DNA of 64,000 bases, from contig CAVSHP010000025.1 of NCBI GenBank assembly GCA_963727635.1, forward strand, positions 88,308 to 152,307. Reading direction: 5' to 3'. Origin of the DNA: SZUA-36 sp963727635 (GTDB taxonomy: Bacteria > Pseudomonadota > Gammaproteobacteria > Xanthomonadales > SZUA-36). The position numbers and the translations under genes are program-made. Under the pieces are notes generated by a model. It made no database searches. It had not been told where the DNA came from and saw nothing but the letters and a program-made list of their open reading frames with translations. Positions 25,798 through 35,349 of this stretch are shown one piece after another. Position 1 is the stretch's first letter. Each line of letters starts with the position of its first letter.

Positions 25798-26979
25798 TCA
25801 GTCCAGACCTCTCGCCAGGTCGCGTTTCAGATCATCGACGTCTTCGAGACCAACGGAAATCCGAATCAGGCCATCGGCTATTCCGGCCCGTTCACGTTGT
25901 TCGGCAGACAGGCGGTTATGGGTGGTGCTGGCCGGATGGGTGATGGTGGACTTGGTGTCACCGAGATTGGCGGTAATGGAAATCAGCCGGGTGGCATCGA
26001 TCAGTTTCCAGCCAGCCGTCTTGCCGCCTTCCAGTTCGAATGACAATAAACCGCCAAAACCCGATTGTTGCCTTGCTGCCAGCTGATGCTGGCCGTGGCT
26101 TTCCAGTCCCGGATAATAGACTTTCTTGACCGCGCTTTGCTGCTCCAGCCAACGGGCCAGAACGAGCGCGTTTGCGCTGTGCGCCTTCATGCGCAGAGAC
26201 AGTGTCTCTAGGCCCTTTAAAAACACCCAGGCATTGAACGGGCTCATGGTCGGTCCGGCGGTCCTCAAGAAGCCATATACCTTCTCGCCGACGAGGTCTG
26301 CTGGTCCGGCAACCGCGCCGCCCACGCAGCGGCCCTGGCCGTCGAGGAACTTGGTCGCGGAATGGATGACGATGTCAGCGCCAAGTCCGAGCGGTTGTTG
26401 CAGGGCAGGGGTGCAGAAACAGTTGTCGACCACCAGCAGGATGCCGTGCCGGTGGGCCAGTGCCGCCAACTGCGCTATGTCGGCCAGTTCCGTCAACGGA
26501 TTGGACGGCGTTTCCAGGAACATCAGGCGGGTTTCGGGGCGGATTGCCGCGGCCCATTCATCGCTGTCGGCCAGGTTGACGAAACTGGTCTCGATACCGA
26601 GCTTTGCCAGGTAATTGGTGAACAGCATGGTCGTGGTGCCGAATATGCTGCGTGACGAAACGATATGGTCACCGCTTTGCAGCAGCGCCATGCAGGTCGA
26701 CAGAATGGCCGACATGCCGGAAGCCGTGGCCACGCATGACTCGGCGCCTTCCATCGCAGCCAGGCGCTGTTCAAAGACCCTGACGGTCGGGTTGCTAAAG
26801 CGTGAGTAAATGTTGCCCGGTTGTTCATTGGAAAAACGCGCGGCGGCTTCTGCGGCGGAGGCAAACACAAAGCTCGAGGTCGTGAACACCGGTTCGCAGT
26901 GCTCACCTTCAGCTGTACGTACCTGGCCGGCCCTGACCGCCAGCGTGTCAAATTTGTAATCGTCTTTAAAATCTGGCAT
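25798..26979 (-). CDS. metZ: O-succinylhomoserine sulfhydrylase
   Basis: 393 residues, PLP enzyme of the Cys/Met-metabolism family. Visible: DTLAVRAGQVRTAEGEHCEP (start), NIYSRFSNPTVRVFEQRLAA, the cofactor-contact SGMSAIL, VVDNCFCTPALQQPLGLGAD, the Schiff-base Lys in HSATKFLDGQGRCVGGAV, and NLGDTKSTITHPASTTH with a terminal RISVGLEDVDDLKRDL. The family makes homocysteine directly from O-succinylhomoserine and sulfide (MetZ). The F-C-T-P and GQGRCVGG variants favour MetZ over MetB and MetC. Monocistronic, convergent with the DUF819 gene. Confidence 0.9.
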   Translation of the reverse strand: MPDFKDDYKFDTLAVRAGQVRTAEGEHCEPVFTTSSFVFASAAEAAARFSNEQPGNIYSRFSNPTVRVFEQRLAAMEGAESCVATASGMSAILSTCMALLQSGDHIVSSRSIFGTTTMLFTNYLAKLGIETSFVNLADSDEWAAAIRPETRLMFLETPSNPLTELADIAQLAALAHRHGILLVVDNCFCTPALQQPLGLGADIVIHSATKFLDGQGRCVGGAVAGPADLVGEKVYGFLRTAGPTMSPFNAWVFLKGLETLSLRMKAHSANALVLARWLEQQSAVKKVYYPGLESHGQHQLAARQQSGFGGLLSFELEGGKTAGWKLIDATRLISITANLGDTKSTITHPASTTHNRLSAEQRERAGIADGLIRISVGLEDVDDLKRDLARGLD

Positions 26980-27086
26980 GGGGTATGAGGTCCAGGTGGT
27001 CGGTCTGCGGTTTTAACTGTCCAATGCAGCACTGTCAAACTACAATATGCATTAAGTATTTGCACAAACGCAAGGAATACGAACGC

Positions 27087-27362
27087 ATGAAAATCGTTGC
27101 AGACATGAGTCTCTACCCTTTAAAGGACGGACCCATTCCCAGCATTATTGAATTTATCAGGGATTTATGGGATCAGGATGGTATCGAGATCGTCACCAAT
27201 CAGCTTGGAACCCAGTTATGTGGCGAATTTGAGGCGGTGACCGGCGCCATCAACCGTTGCATGCAAAAAGCCATGGAAACGCCCAATACGGTAGTTTTGG
27301 TGGTTAAGTACCTGAATATCGATGTGGAGTTGAAAAGAGCCCCCAGCCTGACTCCACCTTAG
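27087..27362 (+). CDS. YkoF/MTH1187-like thiamine-binding-fold protein
   Basis: About 91 residues: MKIVADMSLYPLKDGPIPSI then IEFIRDLWDQDGIEIVTNQL, CGEFEAVTGAINRCM and TVVLVVKYLNIDVEL. The ferredoxin-like beta-alpha-beta order and the LGTQLCGEF strand match the MTH1187/YkoF family, members of which bind thiamine or hydroxymethylpyrimidine. Cytoplasmic. AGGA lies about 10 bases before the ATG. No thiamine gene flanks it, so the ligand is uncertain. Confidence 0.7.
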   Translation: MKIVADMSLYPLKDGPIPSIIEFIRDLWDQDGIEIVTNQLGTQLCGEFEAVTGAINRCMQKAMETPNTVVLVVKYLNIDVELKRAPSLTPP

Positions 27363-27632
27363 CCGTAACGCAAGTCACCCAGACTGAAGCCCCGGCCACG
27401 AGGGGGGGAGATATGACCGGTGCTCCAGCCCGGGTGAACGAACCTGCAGCAAAAAATGCACCTGGGTCAATGAAGTGTACACATTCGGGTGTGGTGTGCC
27501 TTCTGTGAAATATTACAGTATTTTAATGGGCGGTAAACCGTCGCTACGAAACTTACGCCCGAACTGCCCCTGGCCTGCGGATACGCCTGGCAGCCTGCGG
27601 GCACATGTACTATCTGTTCTTCCACGTGCCTG

Positions 27633-28267
27633 TCAGGAGACGAGCCCGAGTTTGATGGCGTATTGGATCAATTCCGAATTGGTTTTGATATTGAGGTCTT
27701 CCATTATCTGGTACTTGTGAAAAGCGACGGTTCTGGGTGTGATATTCAGACTCACGGCGACTTCCTTCATGGCGTGGCCTTCGGCCAGTAACTGCAGGAC
27801 TTCACGTTGGCGAACGGTGAGGTTCCGTGCGTCTTCTGGCTTCCGGGGTTCTTGATGAAAGCACTGAGCATACCCGCCTCAAGACTGGGGGTGACGTAAT
27901 TTCTTGAGTTCAGAACCGCATCCAGGGCCTGGAACAGTTCGGATGCAGCCGAATTCTTCAAAAGATAGCCATTGGCGCCGATCCTGAAGGCCTCGGTCAC
28001 CATGTCGAGATCCTCGTTGACCGTCAGAAATACAAGTTTGACATCCGGCAGTAACTTTTTAAGTTTTTCGCCGGCGTCAAAACCGTTCAGATTGGGCATG
28101 GCGATGTCCATCAGCACTACATCGGGCTTCAGCTTCGAGACCATTGCCAGCATCTTGCGACCGTCGGTCGCGGTGCCGACTATGTCATATTTTGCTTCGA
28201 GCAACTTACTGAAGGCCTCCAGAAGGAGTGAGTGGTCATCTGCAAGAAGGATTCGTGGGCGCATCAT
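27633..28267 (-). CDS. NarL/FixJ-type response regulator (one frameshift)
   Basis: About 210 residues. Receiver domain: MRPRILLADDHSLLLEAFSK (acidic pair), DVVLMDIAMPNLNG (phospho-Asp in VLMDIAMP), VFLTVNEDLDM (Thr) and YLLKNSAASE (Lys). The LuxR-type HTH lies in the adjacent frame: LTVRQREVLQLLAEGHAMKE, VAVSLNITPRTVAFHKYQIM, then NSELIQYAIKLGLVS to a TGA at 27633-27635. The frames meet near 27831-27840. A DNA-binding regulator whose sensor kinase is not in the window. Divergent from the REC-HPt gene. Confidence 0.82.
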
Positions 28268-28436
28268 AATACTTTTTGACCTATTATAATTTTATACCAA
28301 GTCGGTAATTGACCGAGTTTGTGACACTCGTATTGACAGCTTTTCAATCCCTGTGAGTCTGTCAAAATGCTGAAGCTGAGTCTATAGTCTATATCTACTC
28401 TGAAGCCGACACAAAATAAACAAGGAGTTGTTTGCA

Positions 28437-29177
28437 GTGACGCAATCATTTGATCTTCATCAGGCTGCCAGGGCATATATTCTCGTCGCCGAAGATGACC
28501 AGGTTACCCGCCTGATTTTAAAAAAATTGCTTGAACAGGCAGGATACCACGCCGACTTCGTCAATGATGGCGACGAGGTGATCGACGCGTTGAAACTGAT
28601 GGATTACGACCTGGTCCTGATGGACTGCTTCATGACCCGAATGGATGGGTTCGCAGCAACTCAGGCGATCCGCAATTCAAAATCCAGGGATATCAACCAG
28701 AAAATTCCGGTGATTGCGATGACCGGGCTAACCTCGGAAGCCGACCGTGCCCGCTGTATGGATGCCGGAATGAATGATCATGTCGGCAAACCGATAGTAG
28801 CGGATGAACTTGTCTCGGCCATTGAAAAGTACCTGGGCGAAGTCCCGCAAAGGGCCAGCGTCCAGCAGGTGGAAACGAGCGCTGCAGAACCGGCCTGGGA
28901 CGGTGATTTTCTGGATTTGATGTTGGACAGGTTCCTCGCGGAAATACCGGATGTGGTCAAAAGCCTGTTACGCGCGGTCGGGGACAAAGACCTCGCCGGT
29001 CTCGAACGTATCGGCCACCGCCTGCGGGGGGCGAGCGACATTCTCGAGATCCGCAACCTTTCCAGCCGCGCGCGGGCGCTGGAAGAGGCTGGCAAAAGCG
29101 GTGAATCCAACGAGGCAACGCGGCTCGCAACTGAACTGGTTAGCGAATTACAAAAATTGGCCGCAGTACTCAGGTGA
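28437..29177 (+). CDS. Response regulator with C-terminal HPt domain
   Basis: About 246 residues. REC domain: YILVAEDDQVTRLILKKLLE, DLVLMDCFMTRMDGF (phospho-Asp), PVIAMTGLT and the Lys in HVGKPIVADE. A linker leads to a C-terminal HPt: MLDRFLAEIPDVVKSLLRAV then ERIGHRLRGASDIL, where His in GHRLRGAS is the phosphotransfer residue. It is therefore a phosphorelay intermediate of the kind that follows a hybrid kinase, without an output domain. GTG at 28437 is preferred (AAGGAG nine bases upstream). Divergent from a NarL-type regulator that could be its partner. Confidence 0.82.
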   Translation: MTQSFDLHQAARAYILVAEDDQVTRLILKKLLEQAGYHADFVNDGDEVIDALKLMDYDLVLMDCFMTRMDGFAATQAIRNSKSRDINQKIPVIAMTGLTSEADRARCMDAGMNDHVGKPIVADELVSAIEKYLGEVPQRASVQQVETSAAEPAWDGDFLDLMLDRFLAEIPDVVKSLLRAVGDKDLAGLERIGHRLRGASDILEIRNLSSRARALEEAGKSGESNEATRLATELVSELQKLAAVLR

Positions 29178-29231
29178 AAGGCAAATTGAACCTCGGCCGG
29201 GGCGCGGGGCCCGCGGTCACGGATTACTGCA

Positions 29232-29903
29232 TCACTGCCTGGTTCGCCGCTCGCGCAGCAGTTTGACGAGTGCCCTGGCCAGAAAGGGAAACGTAGCCAA
29301 CAGACATAACGCCAGTATCAGGCCGGGTGTGAAGACTGCCGCCAGGCTGAAACTCTCGATTTCGCCCAATTCGTTGCCGGTGTAAGACAAAATCAGCATG
29401 ACCGGCACCATCCCGAACAGGGTCGCGAGGAAAAATACCGGCACCTTCATCGAGGTCAGACCCATCAGCAGGTTCAGTGACCAGAAGGGGATCACCGGTA
29501 TCATTCTCAGGCCAAAGAGAAAGAAGGCGCCTTCGTTTTCGATGCCCTTGTTGACCATGTCTATCTGCGGCGCAAACCTCCGCCTGACCAGGTCATGGAA
29601 AAGATAGCGCGTGCTGAACAGCGCCAGGGTTCCGCCAAGCGTGGATGACAGCAGTGAAATGGCAAAACCGTTCAAAGTGCCAAAGACGATGCCACCGGTC
29701 ACCGCCAGTACACCGGTGACCGGCAACGAGCAGGCGGTGCCGACCATGAAAACCAGAAAGAAGACGGCGGCGGTTGATACGGGGGATGCTGCAAACAGGT
29801 CCTGGTACATGTGGATATTGAGGTACTTTTGACCGCCACCGGCAAAGTACAGGACGATCATGGCGACGATCAGAAGTCCCACTGCCAATTTTTTTACCGG
29901 CAT
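29232..29903 (-). CDS. TVP38/TMEM64 (VTT/DedA-like) membrane protein
   Basis: 223 residues with about six hydrophobic segments. Family features: TACSLPVTGVLAVTGGIVFG (re-entrant loop-like G/P-rich motif), SLLSSTLGGTLALFSTRYLF and FLFGLRMIPVIPFWSLNLLM with GLTSMKVPVFFLATLFGMVP. This matches the VTT-domain (SNARE-associated/DedA) group, inner-membrane proteins linked to lipid scrambling or transport. Likely in an operon with the lysoplasmalogenase-like gene 13 bases upstream (29917). Adjacency of two lipid-membrane proteins supports a membrane-lipid role. Confidence 0.85.
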   Translation of the reverse strand: MPVKKLAVGLLIVAMIVLYFAGGGQKYLNIHMYQDLFAASPVSTAAVFFLVFMVGTACSLPVTGVLAVTGGIVFGTLNGFAISLLSSTLGGTLALFSTRYLFHDLVRRRFAPQIDMVNKGIENEGAFFLFGLRMIPVIPFWSLNLLMGLTSMKVPVFFLATLFGMVPVMLILSYTGNELGEIESFSLAAVFTPGLILALCLLATFPFLARALVKLLRERRTRQ

Positions 29904-29916
29904 GTCAACATCCTGT

Positions 29917-30525
29917 TCATGTTCTCTCCCCGTGTCGGATCAATCCCCGCACGATCAGGTACTGGGCGGTCATGTAAATGGACATGACCAAAATACGTTC
30001 GGCCGGTATTGTGAAGGCGAATTTATTCACCGCGATCAACCCGTCTGACAATGCAAACAGGATGGCGCCTGCCGCGACCAGTTTGAAGCTGGCCGGGTTT
30101 GTGCCGCCCCGGCGTTTGTGCGCCCAGACACCCATGCCCAGTAGCACCAGTGCGTAAACAAACACGGGGATCTTCAAGTTACCCAATCCGGGGTAGATAA
30201 GCCAGATCAAGCCGATACCGTAAACAGCAAACTTGAGTATGTCCAGGGGTTGCAATTTACCTGCTGCAGCGCCGGTTTTCTGGTAGGCGATGATATAGAA
30301 AACGTGGGCCAGCAGGAACGATGCCAGGCCGGCAACAAACCAGTCGCCGCGGATCAGGAAAACATCGCCGGCCCAGGAAAATACCAGTGCAAGGATGACC
30401 GGGTAGCGCCAGGCCGGGTAGGTTCTGGACGAGCTGACAAAGTACAGCAATAGCGTGATCATCAATAAGGGTTTGGCGACGATGTAAAGTGGTTTCAGAT
30501 CGAGAACAAGACCGGTCAATACCAT
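29917..30525 (-). CDS. YhhN/TMEM86-family lysoplasmalogenase-like protein
   Basis: 202 residues, about seven or eight transmembrane segments. Conserved: YIVAKPLLMITLLLYF, VILALVFSWAGDVFLI (the S-x-x-GD of the family), AGLASFLLAHVFYIIAYQ and LFALSDGLIAVNKF (SD plus NKF). YhhN proteins such as TMEM86B hydrolyse the vinyl-ether bond of lysoplasmalogens; bacterial members may act on other ether or lyso-lipids. Located 13 bases upstream of the VTT gene, same strand. Confidence 0.85.
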   Translation of the reverse strand: MVLTGLVLDLKPLYIVAKPLLMITLLLYFVSSSRTYPAWRYPVILALVFSWAGDVFLIRGDWFVAGLASFLLAHVFYIIAYQKTGAAAGKLQPLDILKFAVYGIGLIWLIYPGLGNLKIPVFVYALVLLGMGVWAHKRRGGTNPASFKLVAAGAILFALSDGLIAVNKFAFTIPAERILVMSIYMTAQYLIVRGLIRHGERT

Positions 30526-30698
30526 TGCTGCCGAAATACATACAGAATCCGCCAGTCTGGTTTCATACCCGTCAACCCCTTTCCTGCACTTCGTACCGTT
30601 CTGTTAAAGCGTGAAATTATAGACCCAATTGCTGCATGTCTGTGGCATCGGACGTAAAATCAGACGATTCATAAATCATCAATTTTCGAGGAGTACCT

Positions 30699-31826
30699 AT
30701 GTCACGTGTAACGGTGATCGGAGCCGGTTTCGGCGCCCTGACTGCGATTCGCAAATTGCGCGCCGCTGACCCCGGTCTGAAGATTGATGTGATCGCTGCG
30801 AAACCCGAGTTTGTTTATTATCCGGGCACCATCTGGATACCGACCGGTCTGCGCAGACCCGAAGACCTGGTGGTGCCCTTACACAATTTTTTCCGCCGTA
30901 TGAAAGTGACCTATCACCAGGCCGAGGCCACCGGCCTTAAGGACGGCGGACGTACACTCGAAACCAGCGCGGGGGACGTGACCAATGATGGTCTGATCAT
31001 CGCCTGCGGCGGCCGGTTTATCCGCAAACTGCCGGGTATCGAACACTCGATCACACCCTGTGGCGGCATCGAGGCAACCGTCAAAATACGTGACCGCCTG
31101 GCGCAGATGGAGGGCGGTACGATCGCATTCGGTTTTGCCGGTAACCCGAAAGAGCCTGCGGCGATGCGCGGTGGCCCGGTCTTCGAGTTCATGTTCGGGA
31201 TTGACAATTTCCTGCGTAAACAGGGGCGCAGGGACCGTTTCAAACTGGTGTTTTTTACACCGGCGCCCAAACCGGGCGCGCGGCTTGGGCCGAAGGCTGT
31301 CGAAGGCATCATGTCCGAGATGGCCAAACGCAATATCGACACCCACCTCGGTCAGAAGTTGAAGGCTTTCGAGGCGGACAGGGTGTTCACGGAAGGGGGT
31401 GATTTCGCAGCTGACATGATCCTCTTCATGCCCGGAATGACGGGTAACCTGTGGTTTGATAACACCGAATTGCCACGCTCGGACGGCGGCTTGCTCAAGG
31501 CCAACGCGTTCTGCCAGGTGGACGGTATGGATAAAATTTACGTCGCGGGCGACTCAGGCAGTTTCCCCGGTCCCGAATGGATGCCAAAGCAGGCTCACAT
31601 GGCCGATTTGCAGGCGACGGCAGCCGCCGCCAACCTGCTGGCGGAATTGTCCGGCAATGCGGCCAGCGAAACCTTCAAGGCGGAACTGCTGTGTATCATC
31701 GACAGTTACAACAAGGGCATGCTGGTGCAGCGCACGGAAAAGCGCAATTTCATCCTGCCGTCGATGCTGGCCCTGCACTGGGTCAAACGCTATTTCGAGT
31801 GGACCTACATGCGAAAATACCGTTGA
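30699..31826 (+). CDS. FAD/NAD(P)-dependent oxidoreductase, SQR-like
   Basis: 375 residues. FAD-binding start SRVTVIGAGFGALTAIRKLR, second motif LIIACGGRFIRKLPGIEHS and C-terminal FAD site KIYVAGDSGSFPGPEWMPKQ with AHMADLQATAAAANLLAELS. The layout and the basic amphipathic C terminus (HWVKRYFEWTYMRKYR) resemble sulfide:quinone oxidoreductase and type II NADH dehydrogenase relatives that dock to the membrane. I do not see the full set of redox Cys of canonical SQR (only isolated Cys, e.g. in TPCGG and AFCQ), so the electron donor is unsure. GAGGAG lies before the ATG. Confidence 0.75.
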   Translation: MSRVTVIGAGFGALTAIRKLRAADPGLKIDVIAAKPEFVYYPGTIWIPTGLRRPEDLVVPLHNFFRRMKVTYHQAEATGLKDGGRTLETSAGDVTNDGLIIACGGRFIRKLPGIEHSITPCGGIEATVKIRDRLAQMEGGTIAFGFAGNPKEPAAMRGGPVFEFMFGIDNFLRKQGRRDRFKLVFFTPAPKPGARLGPKAVEGIMSEMAKRNIDTHLGQKLKAFEADRVFTEGGDFAADMILFMPGMTGNLWFDNTELPRSDGGLLKANAFCQVDGMDKIYVAGDSGSFPGPEWMPKQAHMADLQATAAAANLLAELSGNAASETFKAELLCIIDSYNKGMLVQRTEKRNFILPSMLALHWVKRYFEWTYMRKYR

Positions 31827-31850
31827 GTATTGACGGGCATGCTCGGGGTT

Positions 31851-32270
31851 TTAATCCGGCGCAACGGGTTTTGCACGCATCTGTTTTAGCGAGCCACGTT
31901 TTTTCTTGGAATCGATACGTTTTTCTTTTGCCGCGCGACCGGGCCGGGTCGGGATGCGTTTGCGTGGCGCCTTCAGGGCGCTCCTGATCAGGTCGGTGAG
32001 TCTTTCCAGCGCCTCGTTGCGGTTTTTTTCCTGTGTGCGGTGGTTCTGGGCCTTGATGACAACCACGCCGTCAGCGGTAATACGCTGGTCGCTGGCTGCC
32101 AGGAGTCGTTGTTTCACGGCATCGGGTAATGAAGACGCGTTGACATCAAAACGCAGGTGGATGGCGGAGGAAACCTTGTTGACATTCTGCCCACCCGCGC
32201 CCTGTGCGCGAATCGCGCTGAATTCGATTTCATCATCACCCAGTGTGATTTGGTCGCTGATCGTCAACAT
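31851..32270 (-). CDS. arfB: Peptidyl-tRNA hydrolase ArfB
   Basis: 139 residues, one RF-type catalytic domain with the GGQ motif: IRAQGAGGQNVNKVSSAIHL, followed by ALERLTDLIRSALKAP and a strongly basic tail (KKKRGSLKQMRAK) that in E. coli ArfB/YaeJ inserts in the mRNA channel. It rescues stalled ribosomes by hydrolysing peptidyl-tRNA. Length and lack of a stop-codon-recognition domain separate it from RF1/RF2. Convergent with the SQR-like gene. Confidence 0.92.
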   Translation of the reverse strand: MLTISDQITLGDDEIEFSAIRAQGAGGQNVNKVSSAIHLRFDVNASSLPDAVKQRLLAASDQRITADGVVVIKAQNHRTQEKNRNEALERLTDLIRSALKAPRKRIPTRPGRAAKEKRIDSKKKRGSLKQMRAKPVAPD

Positions 32271-32360
32271 ACCTTATTGTAATGCCATTTTTGGACAGGT
32301 TGCTAAAAAGCAAATGGGGGCCAGTGTCACTGCTGGCCCACATCAATACTGGTGTGAGAG

Positions 32361-32485
32361 CACTGGGCCTGTGCGATCAGTTTTTACCAAGGACATCGCC
32401 CTATTAGGACACGCCATAAGCCCTGGGGGGCTCGATACTCGGCTTCCTGCCTCGTACGGTCCTGGTAAAAACTATCCACCCCAGT
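32361..32485. repeat. Inverted-repeat element A
   Basis: Imperfect palindrome: CACTGGGCC...AGTTTTTACCAAGGAC (32361-32394) pairs with GTCCTGGTAAAAACT...CACCCCAGTG (32459-32485). Its interior CTCGATACTCGGCTTCCTGC then CTCGTACGGTCCTG resembles, in opposite orientation, the interior of element B. The 32271-32756 stretch between arfB and hoxW has no gene and is mostly these two elements. Confidence 0.6.
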
Positions 32486-32552
32486 GTCTGGCAACCACCG
32501 TGCAAATCTGTCAGGAACCATTGACCGATGTTTACGCACAGCGGCGAGGGTG

Positions 32553-32644
32553 TGCAGTACCTTACTTCAGGACCGTGCGAGACAGGAGTCGAGAACGAGC
32601 GTACAGGGACGTATTCACAGCGTATCCTGAAATAAGGTACTGCA
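32553..32644. repeat. Inverted-repeat element B
   Basis: 20-base arms TGCAGTACCTTACTTCAGGA (32553-32572) and TCCTGAAATAAGGTACTGCA (32625-32644) match with one mismatch. The complement of the interior reads CTCGTTCTCGACTCCTGTCT then CGCACGGTCCTG, sharing the CTCG..ACGGTCCTG core with element A. The size (92 bases) and structure fit a REP/MITE-like non-autonomous repeat. Confidence 0.65.
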
Positions 32645-32756
32645 TGGCCTCGGCGCCCCCACAGGAATCGAAACAATGTCTAATCGTGGTCAATACCGGG
32701 CATTCCGACGGGCGGTTCTACCCGGATCGATGTTTATCCAAACTGACGCGTTTAAC

Positions 32757-33245
32757 TTACCAACGCGGTAAGAACCCCGTCCATTTACCGCCGATGACGT
32801 ATTCGAATGCCAGCCGCAGGTTTTTCCTGGCGGCATCACTGATGGCGAGGCCAAGACCGAACTCGTAGGCCCTGATGGTCAGCAGGAACGCGGCCGGCGG
32901 CTCGCTGTGGTTGATCTGCTGATAGACGGCCAGTATGGCGGCCGGGCTCATGGCATGGGTGGTGTAGCTGTTATCCCTGTCGGCGGTCAGTCGCCGCATT
33001 TCGAAAGGTTCACGGCAGGCCACACCGGCGTCGATGAACAACACGCAGCGGCGCTTTTCCAGGTCCATGGCGTGTTCGATCTGCAGCTGGAAATCGGTGA
33101 GCAGATCAACATCATCCAATTCGCCGGTGTCGAGCTTGTGTGCTTCGAGCATGTCAAACATGGCCGGCCCCAAGGCGTCATCGCCGCGCGATGGGTTACC
33201 ATAGGTGAAAATAAGTACCGGGGCAGGTGAAGCGTGCTCGTCCAT
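32757..33245 (-). CDS. hoxW: NiFe-hydrogenase maturation protease (HoxW/HyaD-like)
   Basis: 162 residues. LIFTYGNPSRGDDALGPAMF carries the GNP-x-RGDD nickel-sensing motif, DFQLQIEHAMDLE the metal-binding Glu/His region and VLFIDAGVAC the FIDA strand. It removes the C-terminal peptide of the large subunit after nickel insertion. It lies 9 bases behind hoxH, the gene for its substrate, as the last gene of the operon. Confidence 0.9.
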   Translation of the reverse strand: MDEHASPAPVLIFTYGNPSRGDDALGPAMFDMLEAHKLDTGELDDVDLLTDFQLQIEHAMDLEKRRCVLFIDAGVACREPFEMRRLTADRDNSYTTHAMSPAAILAVYQQINHSEPPAAFLLTIRAYEFGLGLAISDAARKNLRLAFEYVIGGKWTGFLPRW

Positions 33246-33254
33246 GCCGTTTTC

Positions 33255-34705
33255 TCAGCAGGTACGCCGGATAAGACCGTTGGCTTTTTTTTCAAGCCGG
33301 TCGATACATTCGCCGTCGGTTCCCAGCAGGGTCAGTTCCAGCGGCATTTTTCCGATCGCGTGGGTCGCGCAGGACAGGCAGGGATCATAGGCGCGTATTG
33401 CAACCTCCACCTGGTTGAGCAGCGCCTCGCTCAAGCGGTGCCCGTCTAGGTACTGGCTGGCAACACCGCGGATGGACTCGTTCATCGCCTGGTTGTTATT
33501 GGTGGTCGATACGATCAGGCTGGCCTTGCGCACGATACCCTGTTCATCGATTTCATAGTGGTGAAACAGGGTGCCGCGGGGGGCCTCGATCACGCCGGTG
33601 CCACAGCACTGCAGTTCGCCCTTGGTGCGCAGGTCGCGGCCGGTGAGATCGGGGTCGTCCAACAGCTCGGCAATCGCCTCGGTGCAGTGCAGCAGTTCAA
33701 TCAGCCGTGCCCAGTGATAGGCCATGGTGGCCTGGACCGGCAGACCATTGCCGATGGCCTTGAATTCCTTGCGTTCGGCCTCGGCCAGTGGTGTGGTGAA
33801 AAAATCGCAGTTGTTGACCCGCGCCAGCGGACCGACACGGTACCAGCCTTCATCCTCACCGAGCGATGTGATAAAGGGAAACTTCATATAACTCCAGTCC
33901 TTGACGCTCTCGTGGATGTATTCCTCGTAATGACTGTAATCGACATGGTCAAAAATGGCCTGGCCGGTATGGTCCCTGGCACGCATGCCGCCATGGTAAA
34001 TTTCGAACGCGCCGTCGGCCCCGACGAGACTCATCATGTTGCTTTCGATCCCGGTAAATGCCATGTGGTAGTCGTAATGTTCAAAGAAGATCTTCTTGAT
34101 CAGTTCAACGGCGCCCTGGCCCATGCGCTTATCTGCGCGAGATCCTTTTTCAGGTAGCTGATTTCATCCGTGCTCAAGGACTTGTTGACGCCGCCGGGTA
34201 TCGCACCGGTGCCATGTATGCGTTTGCCGGCGGTTACGCGGATGATTTCCTGGCCGTATTTGCGCAGCAGGACTCCCTGTTTGGCGATCTCGGGGCTGTC
34301 TTCGATCACACCGACGATGTTGCGGTGACGTACGTCGTCATCGAAGCCAAACAGCAGGTCCGGTGAACACAGGTGAAAGAAGTGCAGCGCGTGTGATTGC
34401 AGTGTCTGGCCATAGTGCATCAGGCGGCGGATCTTTTCGGCAGTCGGTGTCAGTTGGCTCGCGCCGATGATCATGTCAGTGGCTTTGGCCGCGGCCAGGT
34501 GGTGGCTGACCGGACAAATGCCACACAAACGCTGGACCAGCACCGGCAGTTCCCAGTATGGTCTGCCCTGGATGAACTTTTCGAATCCACGAAACTCCGT
34601 GATGTGCAGACGTGCTTGCTGGATGCTGCGGTTTTTACCCTGCAACAGTGTGACCTTGCCATGTCCCTCGACACGGGTCAGGGGTTCAATGACGATGCGC
34701 GTCAT
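33255..34705 (-). CDS. hoxH: NAD-reducing NiFe-hydrogenase large subunit HoxH (one frameshift)
   Basis: About 480 residues carrying the Ni-Fe active site. N-terminal ligands RLCGICPVSHHLAAAKATD (CxxC), upstream RVEGHGK. C-terminal ligands YDPCLSCATHAIGKMPLELT (CxxC), followed by an about 35-residue tail to be cleaved after maturation. The two frames (MTRIVIEPLTR... and GQGAVELIKKIF...) meet at about 34115-34125, where one missing C (WA-QGAV) restores a single frame. Group 3d type by its partner subunits. Reversible H2 oxidation in the cytoplasm. Confidence 0.9.
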
Positions 34706-34781
34706 GTCACGGGGATTGTCGGCAGTTTCCAGGTGCTGATGTCATAAAGGTGTCCTTGTTTGCCAGGGCCCGCTAACAGGC

Positions 34782-35349
34782 CTAGTCGTAGTGGATCATC
34801 GAATACGGGAAATCGATGGTATTGCCGGCAATGAGGTCGGTCAGAAACTTCCACAGCGTGTCGGCGTCCGGCGGGCAACCGGGCAGGACGTAGTCGACCC
34901 GTACGACCTCGTGGATCGGATGCACCTTGTCGAGCAACAGGGGGATTTCCACGTCGTTGGGCACATGCGGGTTCTCCACGCCGATACCATGGATATAGAC
35001 CTCTTCGAGACATTCCTTCAGATCGAACTGGTTACGCATGGCGGGGATGCCGCCGTTGACCGCGCAGGCGCCGACGGCGACCAGGATCTCGCAGTTGTTA
35101 CGAAACTCGCGCAGCACTTCCACATTGTCGGCATTGGCCACACCACCCTCGATCAGGCCGATATCACATTTGCCGATGGTCTTGATGTCGGTCAGTGGTG
35201 TGCGGTCAAACTCCACCAGTTCGACCAGTTCCAGGATACGTTCATCGATATCCAGCAGGGACATGTGACAGCCAAAACAACCGCACAATGCTGCGGTGGC
35301 GACGACCAGTTTGTCCTTTTCCCTGCCTGCAGCCTGCTTGATTGTTCAT
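34782..35349 (-). CDS. hoxY: NiFe-hydrogenase small subunit HoxY (frameshift near start)
   Basis: About 185 residues. Holds the proximal [4Fe-4S]: LCGCFGCHMSLLDIDERILE (CxxC), VAVGACAVNGGIPAMRN and VDYVLPGCPPDADTLWKFL. It relays electrons between HoxH and the HoxFU diaphorase. The body frame (from 35288) lacks an ATG, while an ATG at 35349 overlaps the hoxU stop (ATGA). The frames differ by one base near 35300-35335. The 76-base gap to hoxH is the largest inside the operon. Confidence 0.87.

Noticed and set aside
31906..32868. 320-codon plus-strand frame
   Set aside because: Runs antisense through arfB, both palindromic elements and the end of hoxW; not a coherent protein.
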